From assembly GCA_017399185.1 (NCBI GenBank), contig JAFQEA010000004.1, forward strand, positions 1 through 36,697: DNA of 36,697 nt. Reading direction: 5' to 3'. The stretch is from Clostridia bacterium. GTDB lineage: Bacteria > Bacillota > Clostridia > Christensenellales > Borkfalkiaceae. The translations under genes and the position numbers were made by a program. Position 1 is the stretch's first letter, and every line of letters begins with the position of its first letter. A model generated the notes under the pieces. It was not told the DNA's origin and ran no database searches. It saw only the letters and a program-made list of their open reading frames with translations. Of this stretch, positions 23,090 through 31,091 are shown one piece after another.

Positions 23090-24388
23090 TTAGTCTTTAC
23101 GCGGGATAACCGCAATATCAACGTCCAAGCCGATAGGGTCACCCTTTTCTTTAATAATCTTTAAAGCCGAGCCTTCTTTAACAACGCGTTTTGCCTTGCC
23201 GCCGGTGATGATGCCGCAAACGTCAAAGCTGTATTTATCCCTTTCGTTAAGGTATGGTAAAAGCTCTTGTGCTTCAGCCCCGTCAACAAAGCCAACGTGG
23301 TGGCAAGCCTTTAAATCCCAATCGTAAAGATAAACCTTAACTTTTTGCCCGTCGTAGATAACGCCGGTCTTTTTAAACTCCTGGTCGGCAAATTCGTAAA
23401 CGATGTCGTCTTCGTATTCTTCTTTTATTTCAGAAGATTTTAAGCCGTCAAATTTATCAAGGTAACCAAGCTTTAAGCCTTGCTTGATTTCAGCGTCGAT
23501 AATGTCTTTAACCTTTTCGCCGACGTCGTTTTTCTTGTCCGTGCCTAAAACCTTAAAGGTTGCCGAATAGATAACTTCGTTGGGGCGGTAAATAAGCTTT
23601 CTGCCACGCTTTGCACACATGATTGAGAGAAGCTCTTCATTTTGTGGCGGTGGAGCAAGTTTAAAGGTTTCCTTTTGCGGCTTTTGTTCAGCGGCTTCAG
23701 CAACTTCTTCACCGTCTTCATCCTTTTCTGCCGTTGGTGCTTCACAAGGCGCTTCACAAGGCGCGGATTGCTGCGTGGGCGCTTCGGCTTTAACTTCTTG
23801 CACTGCTTCAGTCTTTAAAGAGCAAGTTAAGTCATAGTTTTCGCCAAATACCGCAAGATAAATTTGGTGGATTTGTTCGCTTGTTAAAGCGATTGCCCCA
23901 CTTGCTTGGTGCGTAGGCGCGTCAAGAACTTTAGCTTCATAAGGCACGCTTTCAGCACTAACTTCTTGGTGCGCTTCAGCCTTTAAAGCGCAAGCTAAAT
24001 CATAGTTTTCACCAAATACCGCAAGATAAATCTGGTGGATTTGTTCGCTTGTTAAAGTGATAGCTGGGCCGCTCTCGTGCGTAGCTTCAAAAGCTGTTTC
24101 AGCCACAGCGGGTGCTTCAGTAATAGCAGGCGTTTCTGTCACAGCAGGCTCTGCCGTTGGTTCTTCAACAGCAACGGCTTCTTCAACCACAGGCTTTGCC
24201 ACAACGGGTTCTTCGGCAGCCGCGGTAGGTTCAACCACAGGTTCTTCAACCTTTTTATCCCTTTCGATAAGCTTTTCAAGCCAAGCCTTTTTTTCAGCGC
24301 CGCTACTTGTTTGGTATTGGCACTCAAGATAAGTTGGGCATTCTTCGCAAGGGGTATTACATTCTAAAATAATATCATCGTAATTCAT
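23090..24388 (-). CDS. Acidic protein: Cys-rich N-terminus, duplicated 34-residue unit, HIRAN-like C-terminus
   Basis: This 432-residue protein is not one I recognise as a whole. It starts with a possible metal site (C-N-T-P-C-E-E-C-P-T-Y-L-E-C, residues 10-23). A Pro/Ala/Glu/Val-rich linker follows (about 48-105). A unit containing T-S-E-Q-I-H-Q-I-Y-L-A-V-F-G-E-N-Y-D-L occurs twice (about 112-145 and 171-204), nearly identical in DNA too, so the duplication is recent. After another acidic linker the last 170 residues look folded; V-K-V-Y-L-Y-D ... H-H-V-G-F-V ... L-L-P-Y-L and I-I-T-G-G-K-A resemble the HIRAN domain pattern (DNA-associated), but this is tentative. A perfect promoter precedes it; the ribosome binding site is weak. 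Confidence 0.75.
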   Translation of the reverse strand: MNYDDIILECNTPCEECPTYLECQYQTSSGAEKKAWLEKLIERDKKVEEPVVEPTAAAEEPVVAKPVVEEAVAVEEPTAEPAVTETPAITEAPAVAETAFEATHESGPAITLTSEQIHQIYLAVFGENYDLACALKAEAHQEVSAESVPYEAKVLDAPTHQASGAIALTSEQIHQIYLAVFGENYDLTCSLKTEAVQEVKAEAPTQQSAPCEAPCEAPTAEKDEDGEEVAEAAEQKPQKETFKLAPPPQNEELLSIMCAKRGRKLIYRPNEVIYSATFKVLGTDKKNDVGEKVKDIIDAEIKQGLKLGYLDKFDGLKSSEIKEEYEDDIVYEFADQEFKKTGVIYDGQKVKVYLYDWDLKACHHVGFVDGAEAQELLPYLNERDKYSFDVCGIITGGKAKRVVKEGSALKIIKEKGDPIGLDVDIAVIPRKD

Positions 24389-24419
24389 AATTCACGCTAT
24401 CCAAATTTTAAGTAGAAAT

Positions 24420-24448
24420 ATTATACCTTTTAGCGCGCGTTTTGTCAA
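24420..24448 (-). promoter_or_regulatory. Consensus sigma-A promoter of the acidic protein gene
   Basis: On the minus strand, perfect TTGACA (24443-24448), a 17-bp spacer and perfect TATAAT (24420-24425), with a leader of about 25 nt. Confidence 0.85.
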
Positions 24449-24539
24449 ATAGATTAACATAAATATTATATATTTATAATAATGCGGACGTTTAGAGTGG
24501 CTTTTAGTCCTTTTGTTTTTAGCCCCGACGAAAAATAAA

Positions 24540-24563
24540 GCGTGCGGAAGCTTTTCCGCACGC
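24540..24563 (-). terminator. Terminator of the DUF1540 gene
   Basis: Perfect 10-bp stem gcgtgcggaa / ttccgcacgc, followed on the minus strand by tttatttttc. Confidence 0.85.
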
Positions 24564-24600
24564 CCAAGGCTTGGCTTTTGATTTTTAAAAGTCTTTCTGA

Positions 24601-24759
24601 TTAGCAGTTGCCGCAGCAGTCGGCTTCGTAAGAGCCACAGCACGTACAGCTGGCGCAGTCGTTGGTAACCTTTACCGTTTTAAGTGTGCAATTCGTGCCT
24701 AAATAGTTGTGCTTGCATTTTTTAACGTCGCAAACGATACCGTTGTTAAAAGCGTCCAT
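24601..24759 (-). CDS. DUF1540 cysteine-rich small protein
   Basis: This 52-residue protein has ten cysteines (10, 15, 24, 35, 38, 40, 41, 48, 49, 52). The pattern I-V-C-D-V-K-K-C-K-H-N, then G-T-N-C-T-L-K-T-V-K-V, matches the N-terminal half of DUF1540, a small family common in Clostridia and likely metal-binding. The C-terminal half ends in an unusual C-x2-C-x-C-C ... C-C-x2-C cluster. An aaagggggt site precedes the ATG and a strong terminator follows, so this is a real gene despite its size. It is divergent from the sipL-like gene. Confidence 0.85.
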   Translation of the reverse strand: MDAFNNGIVCDVKKCKHNYLGTNCTLKTVKVTNDCASCTCCGSYEADCCGNC

Positions 24760-24930
24760 ATATACCCCCTTTTAAATAAAGCAAATCGCTTTTGACCTTA
24801 TTATGTCCCTTTGAGCCACGCTTTATACTCAAAAATGCTACCCAAAACCCAATTTTTGGGGCTTAAAACGCATTGTAAACATAAAAAGCGGTCGCTGCGC
24901 ATAAGCATAAATATAAAAAAGGAGCTTGTT

Positions 24931-26400
24931 ATGTTGAACGTTACCAAAAAAGATTTCGTGCTAAAAACCCAAACGCTTGCCGTTTACAAAAACACGGTGG
25001 AGTCGGGCTTAAACTTGTCGGCTGAAAACCTTGATAAAATAATTTCCGTCGGGGGCTTTGTTGCAGAGCCGTCGTGCCGCGTTGAAAACGGGTTTTTGTA
25101 CCTTACGGGCAAGGTGTATTTTAACGTGGTGTTTATGGGGGAAGAACTTGAAAGATTGGAATCGGGCGTTAAGTTTGATTATAAACGCGCGGTTGACGGC
25201 ACGCCCCAATCGGCGCGTGCGGCGTTTAGTCTTACGGACGTTGCCGTAAAGGAAGACGGCGGCATGCTTTATATCACGGCAGAGCTTATTGAAGAAGTTA
25301 CCTTTTCATACGCTGCGCCGCAAAAGATAGTCACGGGCGGTAATCTGTTGACAAAGTGTGCGGATTTTGATTACGATAAGGTGGTTTCCTGCCACGCTAC
25401 CTTTAACGGTGAAGAAGAATTTGAGCGTGCAAAAATCAAAAAGGTATTGCACACGGGCGTTAGTGCGTGCGTTACAAACGTCGTATCCGTTAGCGACCAG
25501 CTTGTGGTCGAAGGTCAGGCTTACGTTAGTCTTTATCTGTTGCCAATTTCAGAAAACGGTGATATAATTAAAGAAAGGCTTGTTGTTCCGTTCAGCTATG
25601 AAATCGAGTGTGTTGGCGCAAAAGAAGGCGATACGTGCTATGCAAAATGCGCCACAAAAGGGCAAACGGTTAAGGTTTTGAACGTAGAAGAAAGCCAAAA
25701 CAGCCAAATTTCGGTAGCTTTTAGTCTTGATATTTTTGCCTGCGCTGTCCGCAAGGTAAAGCAAAGCTTTGTCGTTGACGCAATGTCCTGCGAGTGCGAA
25801 GTCGATAAAGTGCCGTCAACCTTTATGGTTGAAAGCTTTGTTTCCCAGCGCCGCTATACCGAAAGGGTTTTCGGCAGGGCAATTTGCGACGTGCCCGAAT
25901 ACTCTCGCCTTGTTACCGCTATGCAGGATTCGGTTATCGTAACCCAAACGGATTTTTCGGGGGCGGAAGTTATTATCGGCGGTATTATATACGTTGATTG
26001 TGTTTTCCAAGGGGACAGCGGATTGGTTTCGCGCCGCGCCCAAATGCCTTTTGAAATAAAGCTTGACAAAACCGCCCAGACGGTTAGCGACGTTTTAGTG
26101 ATTATCGATAACTTAACCGCTAAACTAAAAAGCGGCAGGATAGAACTTGACATTAGCTTAAAGGTGTGCTTTAATGAAAGTACCCTGTCTTTCGTCACCG
26201 TGATAGAAGACCTTATCGAAGGCGCTGAAAAGTCGGTCTATAAGTCGATTATCAGCGTATATATGGCGAAAAAAGGCGATACCGCGTGGGACGTTATGCG
26301 CGCTATGGGCGAAGCTGAAGACGTTATCCTTGAGCAAAACCCACACCTTTGCTTTCCGTTATCGGGTACGGAAAGGATTACCGTATTTAGAAAAAATTAA
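24931..26400 (+). CDS. SipL-like spore morphogenesis protein (DUF3794 repeats + LysM)
   Basis: This 489-residue protein has the SipL/SpoVID-like layout: three DUF3794 (SPOCS) domains (roughly residues 30-140, 165-290 and 305-430) and a C-terminal LysM domain beginning V-Y-M-A-K-K-G-D-T-A-W-D-V. In Clostridioides difficile, SipL binds SpoIVA and is needed for spore coat assembly and encasement, acting on the mother-cell side of the forespore. The ATG at 24931 follows aaaaaaggag; an in-frame start 40 codons upstream lacks a site. Copy 7 of the 21-bp motif (26236-26256) lies in the linker just before LysM. I saw no convincing sigma-E promoter. ispE follows 33 bp downstream. Confidence 0.85.
   Translation: MLNVTKKDFVLKTQTLAVYKNTVESGLNLSAENLDKIISVGGFVAEPSCRVENGFLYLTGKVYFNVVFMGEELERLESGVKFDYKRAVDGTPQSARAAFSLTDVAVKEDGGMLYITAELIEEVTFSYAAPQKIVTGGNLLTKCADFDYDKVVSCHATFNGEEEFERAKIKKVLHTGVSACVTNVVSVSDQLVVEGQAYVSLYLLPISENGDIIKERLVVPFSYEIECVGAKEGDTCYAKCATKGQTVKVLNVEESQNSQISVAFSLDIFACAVRKVKQSFVVDAMSCECEVDKVPSTFMVESFVSQRRYTERVFGRAICDVPEYSRLVTAMQDSVIVTQTDFSGAEVIIGGIIYVDCVFQGDSGLVSRRAQMPFEIKLDKTAQTVSDVLVIIDNLTAKLKSGRIELDISLKVCFNESTLSFVTVIEDLIEGAEKSVYKSIISVYMAKKGDTAWDVMRAMGEAEDVILEQNPHLCFPLSGTERITVFRKN
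26236..26256 (+). repeat. 21-bp dispersed motif, copy 7 (inside the sipL-like gene)
   Basis: It reads gtctataagtcgattatcag plus c and encodes V-Y-K-S-I-I-S between the last SPOCS domain and LysM. Confidence 0.6.
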
Positions 26401-26433
26401 CTATAATATATACACAACAAACAAAGGATTATT

Positions 26434-27318
26434 ATGAACACCGTTAAAGTCAACGCTTTTGCAAAGGTAAATCTGTATTTAGATATCGTCGGTGCAAAGG
26501 GGGAATACCACCAACTTGATACGCTTGTAACAAGCATAACGCTTTTTGACGCTATCACTATTTTAAAGCGAAGTGATAATTGCGTTAATTTACTTATGCG
26601 CGGCGCTTGTGCAAAAGACATCCCTTTAGGGGAAGACAACAACGCGGTCAAGGCGGCGCGGGCGTTTATTATTAAAAACAATTTGGACGTTGGTGTGGAT
26701 ATTATAATAGATAAAAAAATCCCCGTTGGTTCAGGTCTTGGCGGGTCAAGTGCAGATATTGCAGGCACGCTTATTGGTATGCAAGCATTGTTTAAAACAG
26801 ATTGCGATATCAAACAAATTGCAGATAGCCTAGGTAGCGATTCGGGCTATATGTTAACGGGCGGCTGGGCAAGGCTAAATGGCCGCGGTGATATCGTTAC
26901 GGGTTTACCTGAAATCGATAAAAAGCTTGACCTTATTATCCTTATGCCGGAAGGCGGTTGTTCCACAAAGGACGTATTTGCCCTTTATGACAGTGAGCCA
27001 AGTTTAATTAAAGAAAACGGCGTTAATCGGCTTATAGACCAACTTTTAAGCGGTGATTTGGTAAATTATGACCTTTATAACGCGTTGAAAGCCCCTGCTG
27101 AAAGGCTTAACGGCGGCATAAAAGCGGCGTTTACCGCTTTAAAAGCCGCTGGTGCAAAAAAGGTGTTTTTAAGCGGTAGCGGCAGCGCCGTTTGCGGTGT
27201 GTTTGATAGCGAAACAGCGCTTGACGCGGCGTACGATAGCTTGAAGCTACAAGGTCAAAATGCTTATAAAGCCCAAACGCTTACCGCAAAAGAAGTTGCA
27301 AAAAAGCTTTTTGATTGA
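26434..27318 (+). CDS. ispE: 4-diphosphocytidyl-2-C-methyl-D-erythritol kinase
   Basis: This 294-residue GHMP kinase phosphorylates CDP-methylerythritol in the MEP isoprenoid pathway. It shows the N-terminal A-F-A-K-V-N-L-Y-L, the ATP-binding P-V-G-S-G-L-G-G-S-S-A-D near residues 94-105 and a C-terminal G-S-G-S-A-V-C-G-V. The usual D-V-P-F-F segment is replaced by D-S-G-Y-M, a modest divergence near the active site, but the catalytic Lys (A-K-V-N) and Asp (S-S-A-D) positions are kept. The binding site aaaggat precedes the ATG. Copy 8 of the 21-bp motif (27019-27039) encodes V-N-R-L-I-D. A terminator follows. Confidence 0.93.
   Translation: MNTVKVNAFAKVNLYLDIVGAKGEYHQLDTLVTSITLFDAITILKRSDNCVNLLMRGACAKDIPLGEDNNAVKAARAFIIKNNLDVGVDIIIDKKIPVGSGLGGSSADIAGTLIGMQALFKTDCDIKQIADSLGSDSGYMLTGGWARLNGRGDIVTGLPEIDKKLDLIILMPEGGCSTKDVFALYDSEPSLIKENGVNRLIDQLLSGDLVNYDLYNALKAPAERLNGGIKAAFTALKAAGAKKVFLSGSGSAVCGVFDSETALDAAYDSLKLQGQNAYKAQTLTAKEVAKKLFD
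27019..27039 (-). repeat. 21-bp dispersed motif, copy 8 (inside ispE)
   Basis: The plus strand reads ggcgttaatcggcttataga plus c, encoding G-V-N-R-L-I-D. Confidence 0.6.
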
Positions 27319-27338
27319 CAACTAAACAATATATAAAT

Positions 27339-27373
27339 AAAAAGCAGATTCCATATTTTGGGGTCTGCTTTTT
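27339..27373 (+). terminator. ispE terminator
   Basis: Stem aaaaagcaga / tctgcttttt, with a weaker inner stem (ttcca / tgggg) and a T-run on the plus strand. Confidence 0.8.
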
Positions 27374-27379
27374 GTTATG

Positions 27380-27409
27380 GTATAAATTATGATAAACGTG
27401 GCAAAACTT
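27380..27409 (+). promoter_or_regulatory. Candidate forespore (sigma-F/sigma-G) promoter of spoIIR
   Basis: GTATA (27380-27384), a 15-bp spacer and GGCAAAACTT (27400-27409). As I remember them, the Bacillus sigma-F boxes are GYWTA and GGNRANAMTW, and this matches at every position. spoIIR is a known sigma-F target, so site and gene agree. Confidence 0.65.
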
Positions 27410-27443
27410 ATATCTGTCATAAAAATTTTAAAGGCAGGTAGTT

Positions 27444-27953
27444 ATGAAAAAATTATGCATAAGTTTTTTATTGGGCATCATAATACTTTTAATGGCGTTT
27501 GCTGTATCTTGCAGCGCCTGTGAAACCGAATATTTAAGAATACACGTGCGCGCTAATTCCAACCGTGCGTGCGACCAGGAAATCAAATATCAAATAAAGG
27601 ATATCGTGGTTGAGTATCTTACCCCATACGTTAAAAACGCCACGTCAAAGGCGCAGGCAATGGCGGCAATAAACGAGCAAATACCTGCCGTTAATCGACT
27701 TATAGACGGGTTTTTGGCGAAAAACGGGTATAAATACGGCGCTAAAGTTGAGTTAAAGCAGGAATTCTTCCCTACGCGCGTTTATGACGACTTGACCTTA
27801 AATAGCGGCGTTTATGACGCGCTTATTATCACCTTGGGTGAAGGCGTTGGCGATAACTGGTGGTGCGTGGTGTATCCGCCCTTATGCTTTAGTGGTGAAA
27901 AGGTAGAATATCGTTCGGTTGTATTAGAGTTTTTCAAAAGAATTTTCAATTAA
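27444..27953 (+). CDS. spoIIR: Stage II sporulation protein R
   Basis: This 169-residue protein is SpoIIR, the signal made in the forespore and exported to trigger SpoIIGA processing of pro-sigma-E in the mother cell. A signal peptide spans about 1-22. The family core is clear: L-R-I-H-V-R-A-N-S-N, then D-Q-E-I-K-Y-Q-I-K-D near 47-56, F-F-P-T-R-V-Y near 109 and G-D-N-W-W-C-V-V-Y-P-P-L-C-F near 134-147. It is somewhat shorter than Bacillus SpoIIR (about 220 residues). The promoter matches sigma-F. sleB follows 17 bp later, probably in the same transcript. It carries copy 9 of the 21-bp motif. Confidence 0.95.
   Translation: MKKLCISFLLGIIILLMAFAVSCSACETEYLRIHVRANSNRACDQEIKYQIKDIVVEYLTPYVKNATSKAQAMAAINEQIPAVNRLIDGFLAKNGYKYGAKVELKQEFFPTRVYDDLTLNSGVYDALIITLGEGVGDNWWCVVYPPLCFSGEKVEYRSVVLEFFKRIFN
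27687..27707 (-). repeat. 21-bp dispersed motif, copy 9 (inside spoIIR)
   Basis: The plus strand reads gccgttaatcgacttataga plus c, encoding A-V-N-R-L-I-D, then gggttttt, as in copy 3. Confidence 0.6.
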
Positions 27954-27970
27954 AGCAAAAAGGAGGATAA

Positions 27971-28717
27971 ATGAAAAAGGGATTGAAAATTTTCGTTGCT
28001 GTGTTTCTATTGACGCTGACTATTGGCGGATTGGCTCTTACCACAACAACGCTTAACGCAAAAAATAATAAAGAAGTCACCGCCGCTTACGTTGAAGACG
28101 GCGCTATGCCTGCAGCGGTTTTAAAGCAAGGCAGTCGCGGCGAAGTAGTTAAAACCGTTCAACAAAAATTAAAGCGCTGGGGGTATTATAACGGCGCGGT
28201 TGACGGGATTTACGGCAAGCAGACAAGGGCTGCGGTAATTTACTTTCAAAAGCGCAACGGGCTTGTTGCAGACGGCATCGTCGGTAAAAAGACCTTGGCG
28301 GCGCTTGGCATTAGCAGTTCAAGCCTTGGCGGTCAAAGCGGCACGGGCGGTGGCGGCAAATATTCGTCGGCGGACATTAATCTTTTAGCAAGGCTTGTTT
28401 ACGGCGAAGCGCGCGGCGAAAGCTACACGGGTCAGGTTGCCGTTGCGGCAGTTGTTTTAAACAGGGTTAAAAGCGCGTCCTTCCCCAACACGATTTCGGC
28501 GGTAATTTATCAGCCGTACGCATTTTCGGTTGTTAACGACGGACAAATTAACCTTACGCCCAACCAGACGGCAATAAACGCGGCAAAGGATGCAATCAAC
28601 GGCTGGGACCCGACAGGCGGCTCACTTTATTATTATAATCCTGCAAAAGCAACAAGCTCATGGATATACACAAGGGAAGTAACCGTGACTATTGGTAATC
28701 ACGTGTTTGCAATATAG
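27971..28717 (+). CDS. sleB: Spore cortex-lytic enzyme SleB
   Basis: This 248-residue protein is a germination-specific lytic enzyme acting on cortex peptidoglycan (muramic-delta-lactam). A signal peptide or anchor spans about 1-30. A PG_binding_1 domain (about 51-112: S-R-G-E-V-V-K-T-V-Q-Q-K-L, then V-D-G-I-Y-G-K-Q-T) binds glycan, a glycine-rich linker follows, and the Hydrolase_2 domain (about 132-248) carries the catalytic Y-G-E146-A-R-G-E. Length and order match SleB. A strong aaaaaggagg site precedes the ATG. ypeB, its obligate partner, starts 8 bp after the stop. Here the pair sits behind spoIIR, so transcription from the sigma-F/G-type promoter is likely. Confidence 0.93.
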   Translation: MKKGLKIFVAVFLLTLTIGGLALTTTTLNAKNNKEVTAAYVEDGAMPAAVLKQGSRGEVVKTVQQKLKRWGYYNGAVDGIYGKQTRAAVIYFQKRNGLVADGIVGKKTLAALGISSSSLGGQSGTGGGGKYSSADINLLARLVYGEARGESYTGQVAVAAVVLNRVKSASFPNTISAVIYQPYAFSVVNDGQINLTPNQTAINAAKDAINGWDPTGGSLYYYNPAKATSSWIYTREVTVTIGNHVFAI

Positions 28718-28725
28718 GGGGTAGT

Positions 28726-30660
28726 ATGGAAAACGAAAAGAACAACGCCATTGAAAAGGTAGAAAATTTATCAACCGACACCGCAAGCGGTTCTGCGGCG
28801 CAGGGCGCACCAAAGGGTAAGGCTTCGGCAAAAAAAACCGCCAAAGCTCAAACAGCGCCAAGCGTAAGCGACAGTTTAAAGGCTGAAATCAAGCGCGAAG
28901 AAGAGCGTGTGGAAAACACCCAAAAGGAAATTACCCGTCACGAAAAACGCGTTAAAGCGGCAATAGAGCGCCGCAAAAAGAATCAGGAAAAATTAAAGGC
29001 TAAAGAGCGTAGGCTTTCTAACCGCCAAAAGGCGTTAAAGGCACGCAAAACTGCCATAAAAAATCGTCGCGAAGAATACAAGGCTGAAAAATTACGCGCA
29101 AAAGAAGAACGCCTTGCCCGCCGCGATATGCTTAAGCACGAAAGCAAGGCCGAGCGCGAAAAACGCATCGCCGCCGAAAAGCAGGCAAAAATGAACGCCA
29201 AGCTTGAAGCCAATAAAAGACGGCACGTTTTACGCGAAAAGCGTTCTGATATGCTAAAGCAAAAGCGCGCTAACAAGCAGGCTTTACGGCAGCAGCGGCA
29301 AGCTGCACATCATCAGGACAAGGACAAAAAGCGTGCGCGCGGTATAGGGGGGTGGCTTGCGGCTGTAATATCGCTCGGCTCAACAACCTTGGTGCTTGCA
29401 ACCTTGTTTACGCTTTCCTTAATTAACAACAGCGGCGTCAGCTTTATGGGCTCAACCGCCGTTGCCGAAACCTATTACGACCTTGTTGATTACGTTGACA
29501 ATTTAGAAGTAAACATGTCAAAGCTGCTTGTTTCCAACGACAAATCACAGCAGCAGCGCCTGCTTGGCGAGATTTCAACCCACGCAAGCCTAGCTGCTAA
29601 CGATTTGGCACAACTGCCATTAAAGGACGAAGCAAAATACTATACCACAAAGTATATCAACCAGGTAGCCGATTATTCAAAATACCTTGTTAACAAGCTT
29701 ATAGACGGAGATTTGCTTTCAAAAACCGATAAAGAAAACTTATCCCAGCTTTACAAAATCAATACTACGCTAAAAGAAGAATTAAGTGCGTTGAACACAC
29801 AAATGGGCGTTGATTTTGACTTTAACAACCTTTTAAACGACGGAAAAGATAACCCCGTGCTTGAAAAGTTCACCCAGCTTGAAGCCAACGCCGTTGAGTA
29901 CCCAAAATTAATTTACGACGGGCCGTTTTCAGACAGCCTTGACAAAAAAGAGCCAAAAGCTATCACGGGCGAAGAAATAACGACCCGTCAGGCAGAAGAA
30001 ATCTTTGAAAGCATTTTTGCAAAGCACGGCATTAAAAATATCGAGTCTACAGGCGAATCACACGGCAAGATTGATTGCTATAACGTGGAAGCCGATTTTG
30101 ACGGCGGTAAAATTTTTGCAAGCATTTCCAAAAAGGGTGGCAAGCTTGTTATGTTCAATAACTATCTTGACTGCACGGCGCAAAACAAAAATCTTGACGA
30201 GTGCGTGAACGTCGGTTATGATTTTCTATCTACGCTTGGCATAAATAACGTCACCGCCGTATGGGCGACAGAAAGCGGCGCAACCGCGTATATCAACTAT
30301 TGCGTTGAGCAAGAAGGCGTTATTTTGTATCCCGATATGATAAAATTAACCGTTTGTAAGGAGCGCGGCGTCGTTTCCGGTATGGACGGGGTAAGCTATT
30401 ATCTTAACCACACCGCACGCGATATAAAAGAACCAACAATCAGCCAGCAAACGGCGCTTGACAGCTTATCAACCGATTTAGTCGTTGATTCAGTACGCTT
30501 AAGTTTGATTCCGCGCGGCGAAAATAAAGAAGCTTTAGCTTACGAAGTCGCAGGCACTTTTAACGGCGCAACCTATTACGTTTATATCGACGCCGCAACC
30601 GGCAAGGAAGCACAAATTTTCAGGGTGGTCGATACTGTCGAAGGTCAGCTTTTAATGTAA
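28726..30660 (+). CDS. ypeB: Germination protein YpeB with a long basic coiled-coil N-terminal extension
   Basis: This 644-residue protein contains a YpeB region (about 240-644): after one transmembrane helix (about 210-232) come an all-helical part and PepSY-type repeats (for example I-D-C-Y-N-V-E-A-D-F and A-Y-E-V-A-G-T-F-N-G-A-T-Y-Y-V-Y-I-D). YpeB localises and stabilises SleB in the spore. Typical YpeB is about 450 residues with a short N-terminus. Here about 205 residues precede the membrane helix: a Ser/Ala/Lys stretch (20-48), then an uninterrupted Lys/Arg/Glu/Ala helix (50-205, strongly basic). That extension would face the forespore cytoplasm if topology is conserved. The start has aggggggta. 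Copy 10 of the 21-bp motif encodes V-N-K-L-I-D. Confidence 0.9.
   Translation: MENEKNNAIEKVENLSTDTASGSAAQGAPKGKASAKKTAKAQTAPSVSDSLKAEIKREEERVENTQKEITRHEKRVKAAIERRKKNQEKLKAKERRLSNRQKALKARKTAIKNRREEYKAEKLRAKEERLARRDMLKHESKAEREKRIAAEKQAKMNAKLEANKRRHVLREKRSDMLKQKRANKQALRQQRQAAHHQDKDKKRARGIGGWLAAVISLGSTTLVLATLFTLSLINNSGVSFMGSTAVAETYYDLVDYVDNLEVNMSKLLVSNDKSQQQRLLGEISTHASLAANDLAQLPLKDEAKYYTTKYINQVADYSKYLVNKLIDGDLLSKTDKENLSQLYKINTTLKEELSALNTQMGVDFDFNNLLNDGKDNPVLEKFTQLEANAVEYPKLIYDGPFSDSLDKKEPKAITGEEITTRQAEEIFESIFAKHGIKNIESTGESHGKIDCYNVEADFDGGKIFASISKKGGKLVMFNNYLDCTAQNKNLDECVNVGYDFLSTLGINNVTAVWATESGATAYINYCVEQEGVILYPDMIKLTVCKERGVVSGMDGVSYYLNHTARDIKEPTISQQTALDSLSTDLVVDSVRLSLIPRGENKEALAYEVAGTFNGATYYVYIDAATGKEAQIFRVVDTVEGQLLM
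29686..29706 (-). repeat. 21-bp dispersed motif, copy 10 (inside ypeB, weaker)
   Basis: The plus strand reads cttgttaacaagcttataga plus c, encoding L-V-N-K-L-I-D. It departs from the consensus in the middle. Confidence 0.4.
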
Positions 30661-30666
30661 AAGTAG

Positions 30667-30687
30667 GGCTATAAGCCCGTTATTAGC
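30667..30687 (+). repeat. 21-bp dispersed motif, copy 11
   Basis: It reads ggctataagcccgttattag plus c, 6 bp after the ypeB stop and directly before its terminator. Confidence 0.6.
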
Positions 30688-30717
30688 AAAAAAGCACGCT
30701 GTTTGGCGTGCTTTTTT
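30688..30717 (+). terminator. ypeB terminator
   Basis: Stem aaaagcacgc / gcgtgctttt with a T-run on the plus strand, running straight into the heptad repeats. Confidence 0.9.
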
Positions 30718-30718
30718 A

Positions 30719-30963
30719 ATGAAGAATGAAGAATGAAGAATTAAGAATTGTGGTTAATTTGCTCGCTTCACTTGCAAAGCTTGATTAAATTTGAAAGAGT
30801 TTACTTGTTAGCCTATACCAAGACGTTGTCATCCTGAGCCCTGCACAGCAGGGCGTCAGGATCCCCTAAACTACTTGTTAGTCCATAAAAAGGCTTGCCC
30901 GCTTGCGTTCTGCAAGCGGACAACTGACCATAATTATTCATTATTCACTATTCACTATTCATT
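30719..30963. repeat. Composite intergenic repeat, copy C
   Basis: In order: gaagaat/taagaat heptads (30719-30750), a short gcaagc segment, a hairpin bounded by atcctgagccctgc / gcagggcgtcaggat (about 30828-30863), an imperfect ttgcccgcttgc / gcaagcggacaa hairpin (about 30894-30923), and inverted heptads (attcatt, attcact; 30935-30963). The heptads face inward, giving the block inverted ends of about 30 bp. I see no gene in 30661-31091. Confidence 0.6.
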
Positions 30964-30998
30964 AAAAAAAGACAGGCGAAATTTTGCCTGTCTTATTT
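30964..30998. terminator. Bidirectional terminator
   Basis: Stem aaagacaggc / gcctgtctt with A-run and T-rich flanks. Possibly the terminator of the PNPOx-like gene to the right, about 95 bp beyond its stop. Confidence 0.6.
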
Positions 30999-31091
30999 AT
31001 TTGTGAGTAATCCAAAATTTTGATACAAATTTATAATGGGTGCAAATTTTAGAGCTACGGGTGCATTTTCTTGTAACGGGTAGCACCTATT

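Noticed and set aside
24392-24643. Minus-strand frame of 83 codons starting M-L-W-L-L-R-S-R
   Set aside because: It runs out of frame through the end of the DUF1540 gene, its terminator and the next promoter; the DUF1540 frame has a ribosome binding site and the expected cysteines.
24830-24930. Sigma-E promoter before the sipL-like gene
   Set aside because: ATA and CATA boxes can be placed 16 bp apart, but the -10 deviates at several positions; AT-rich DNA gives such matches easily.
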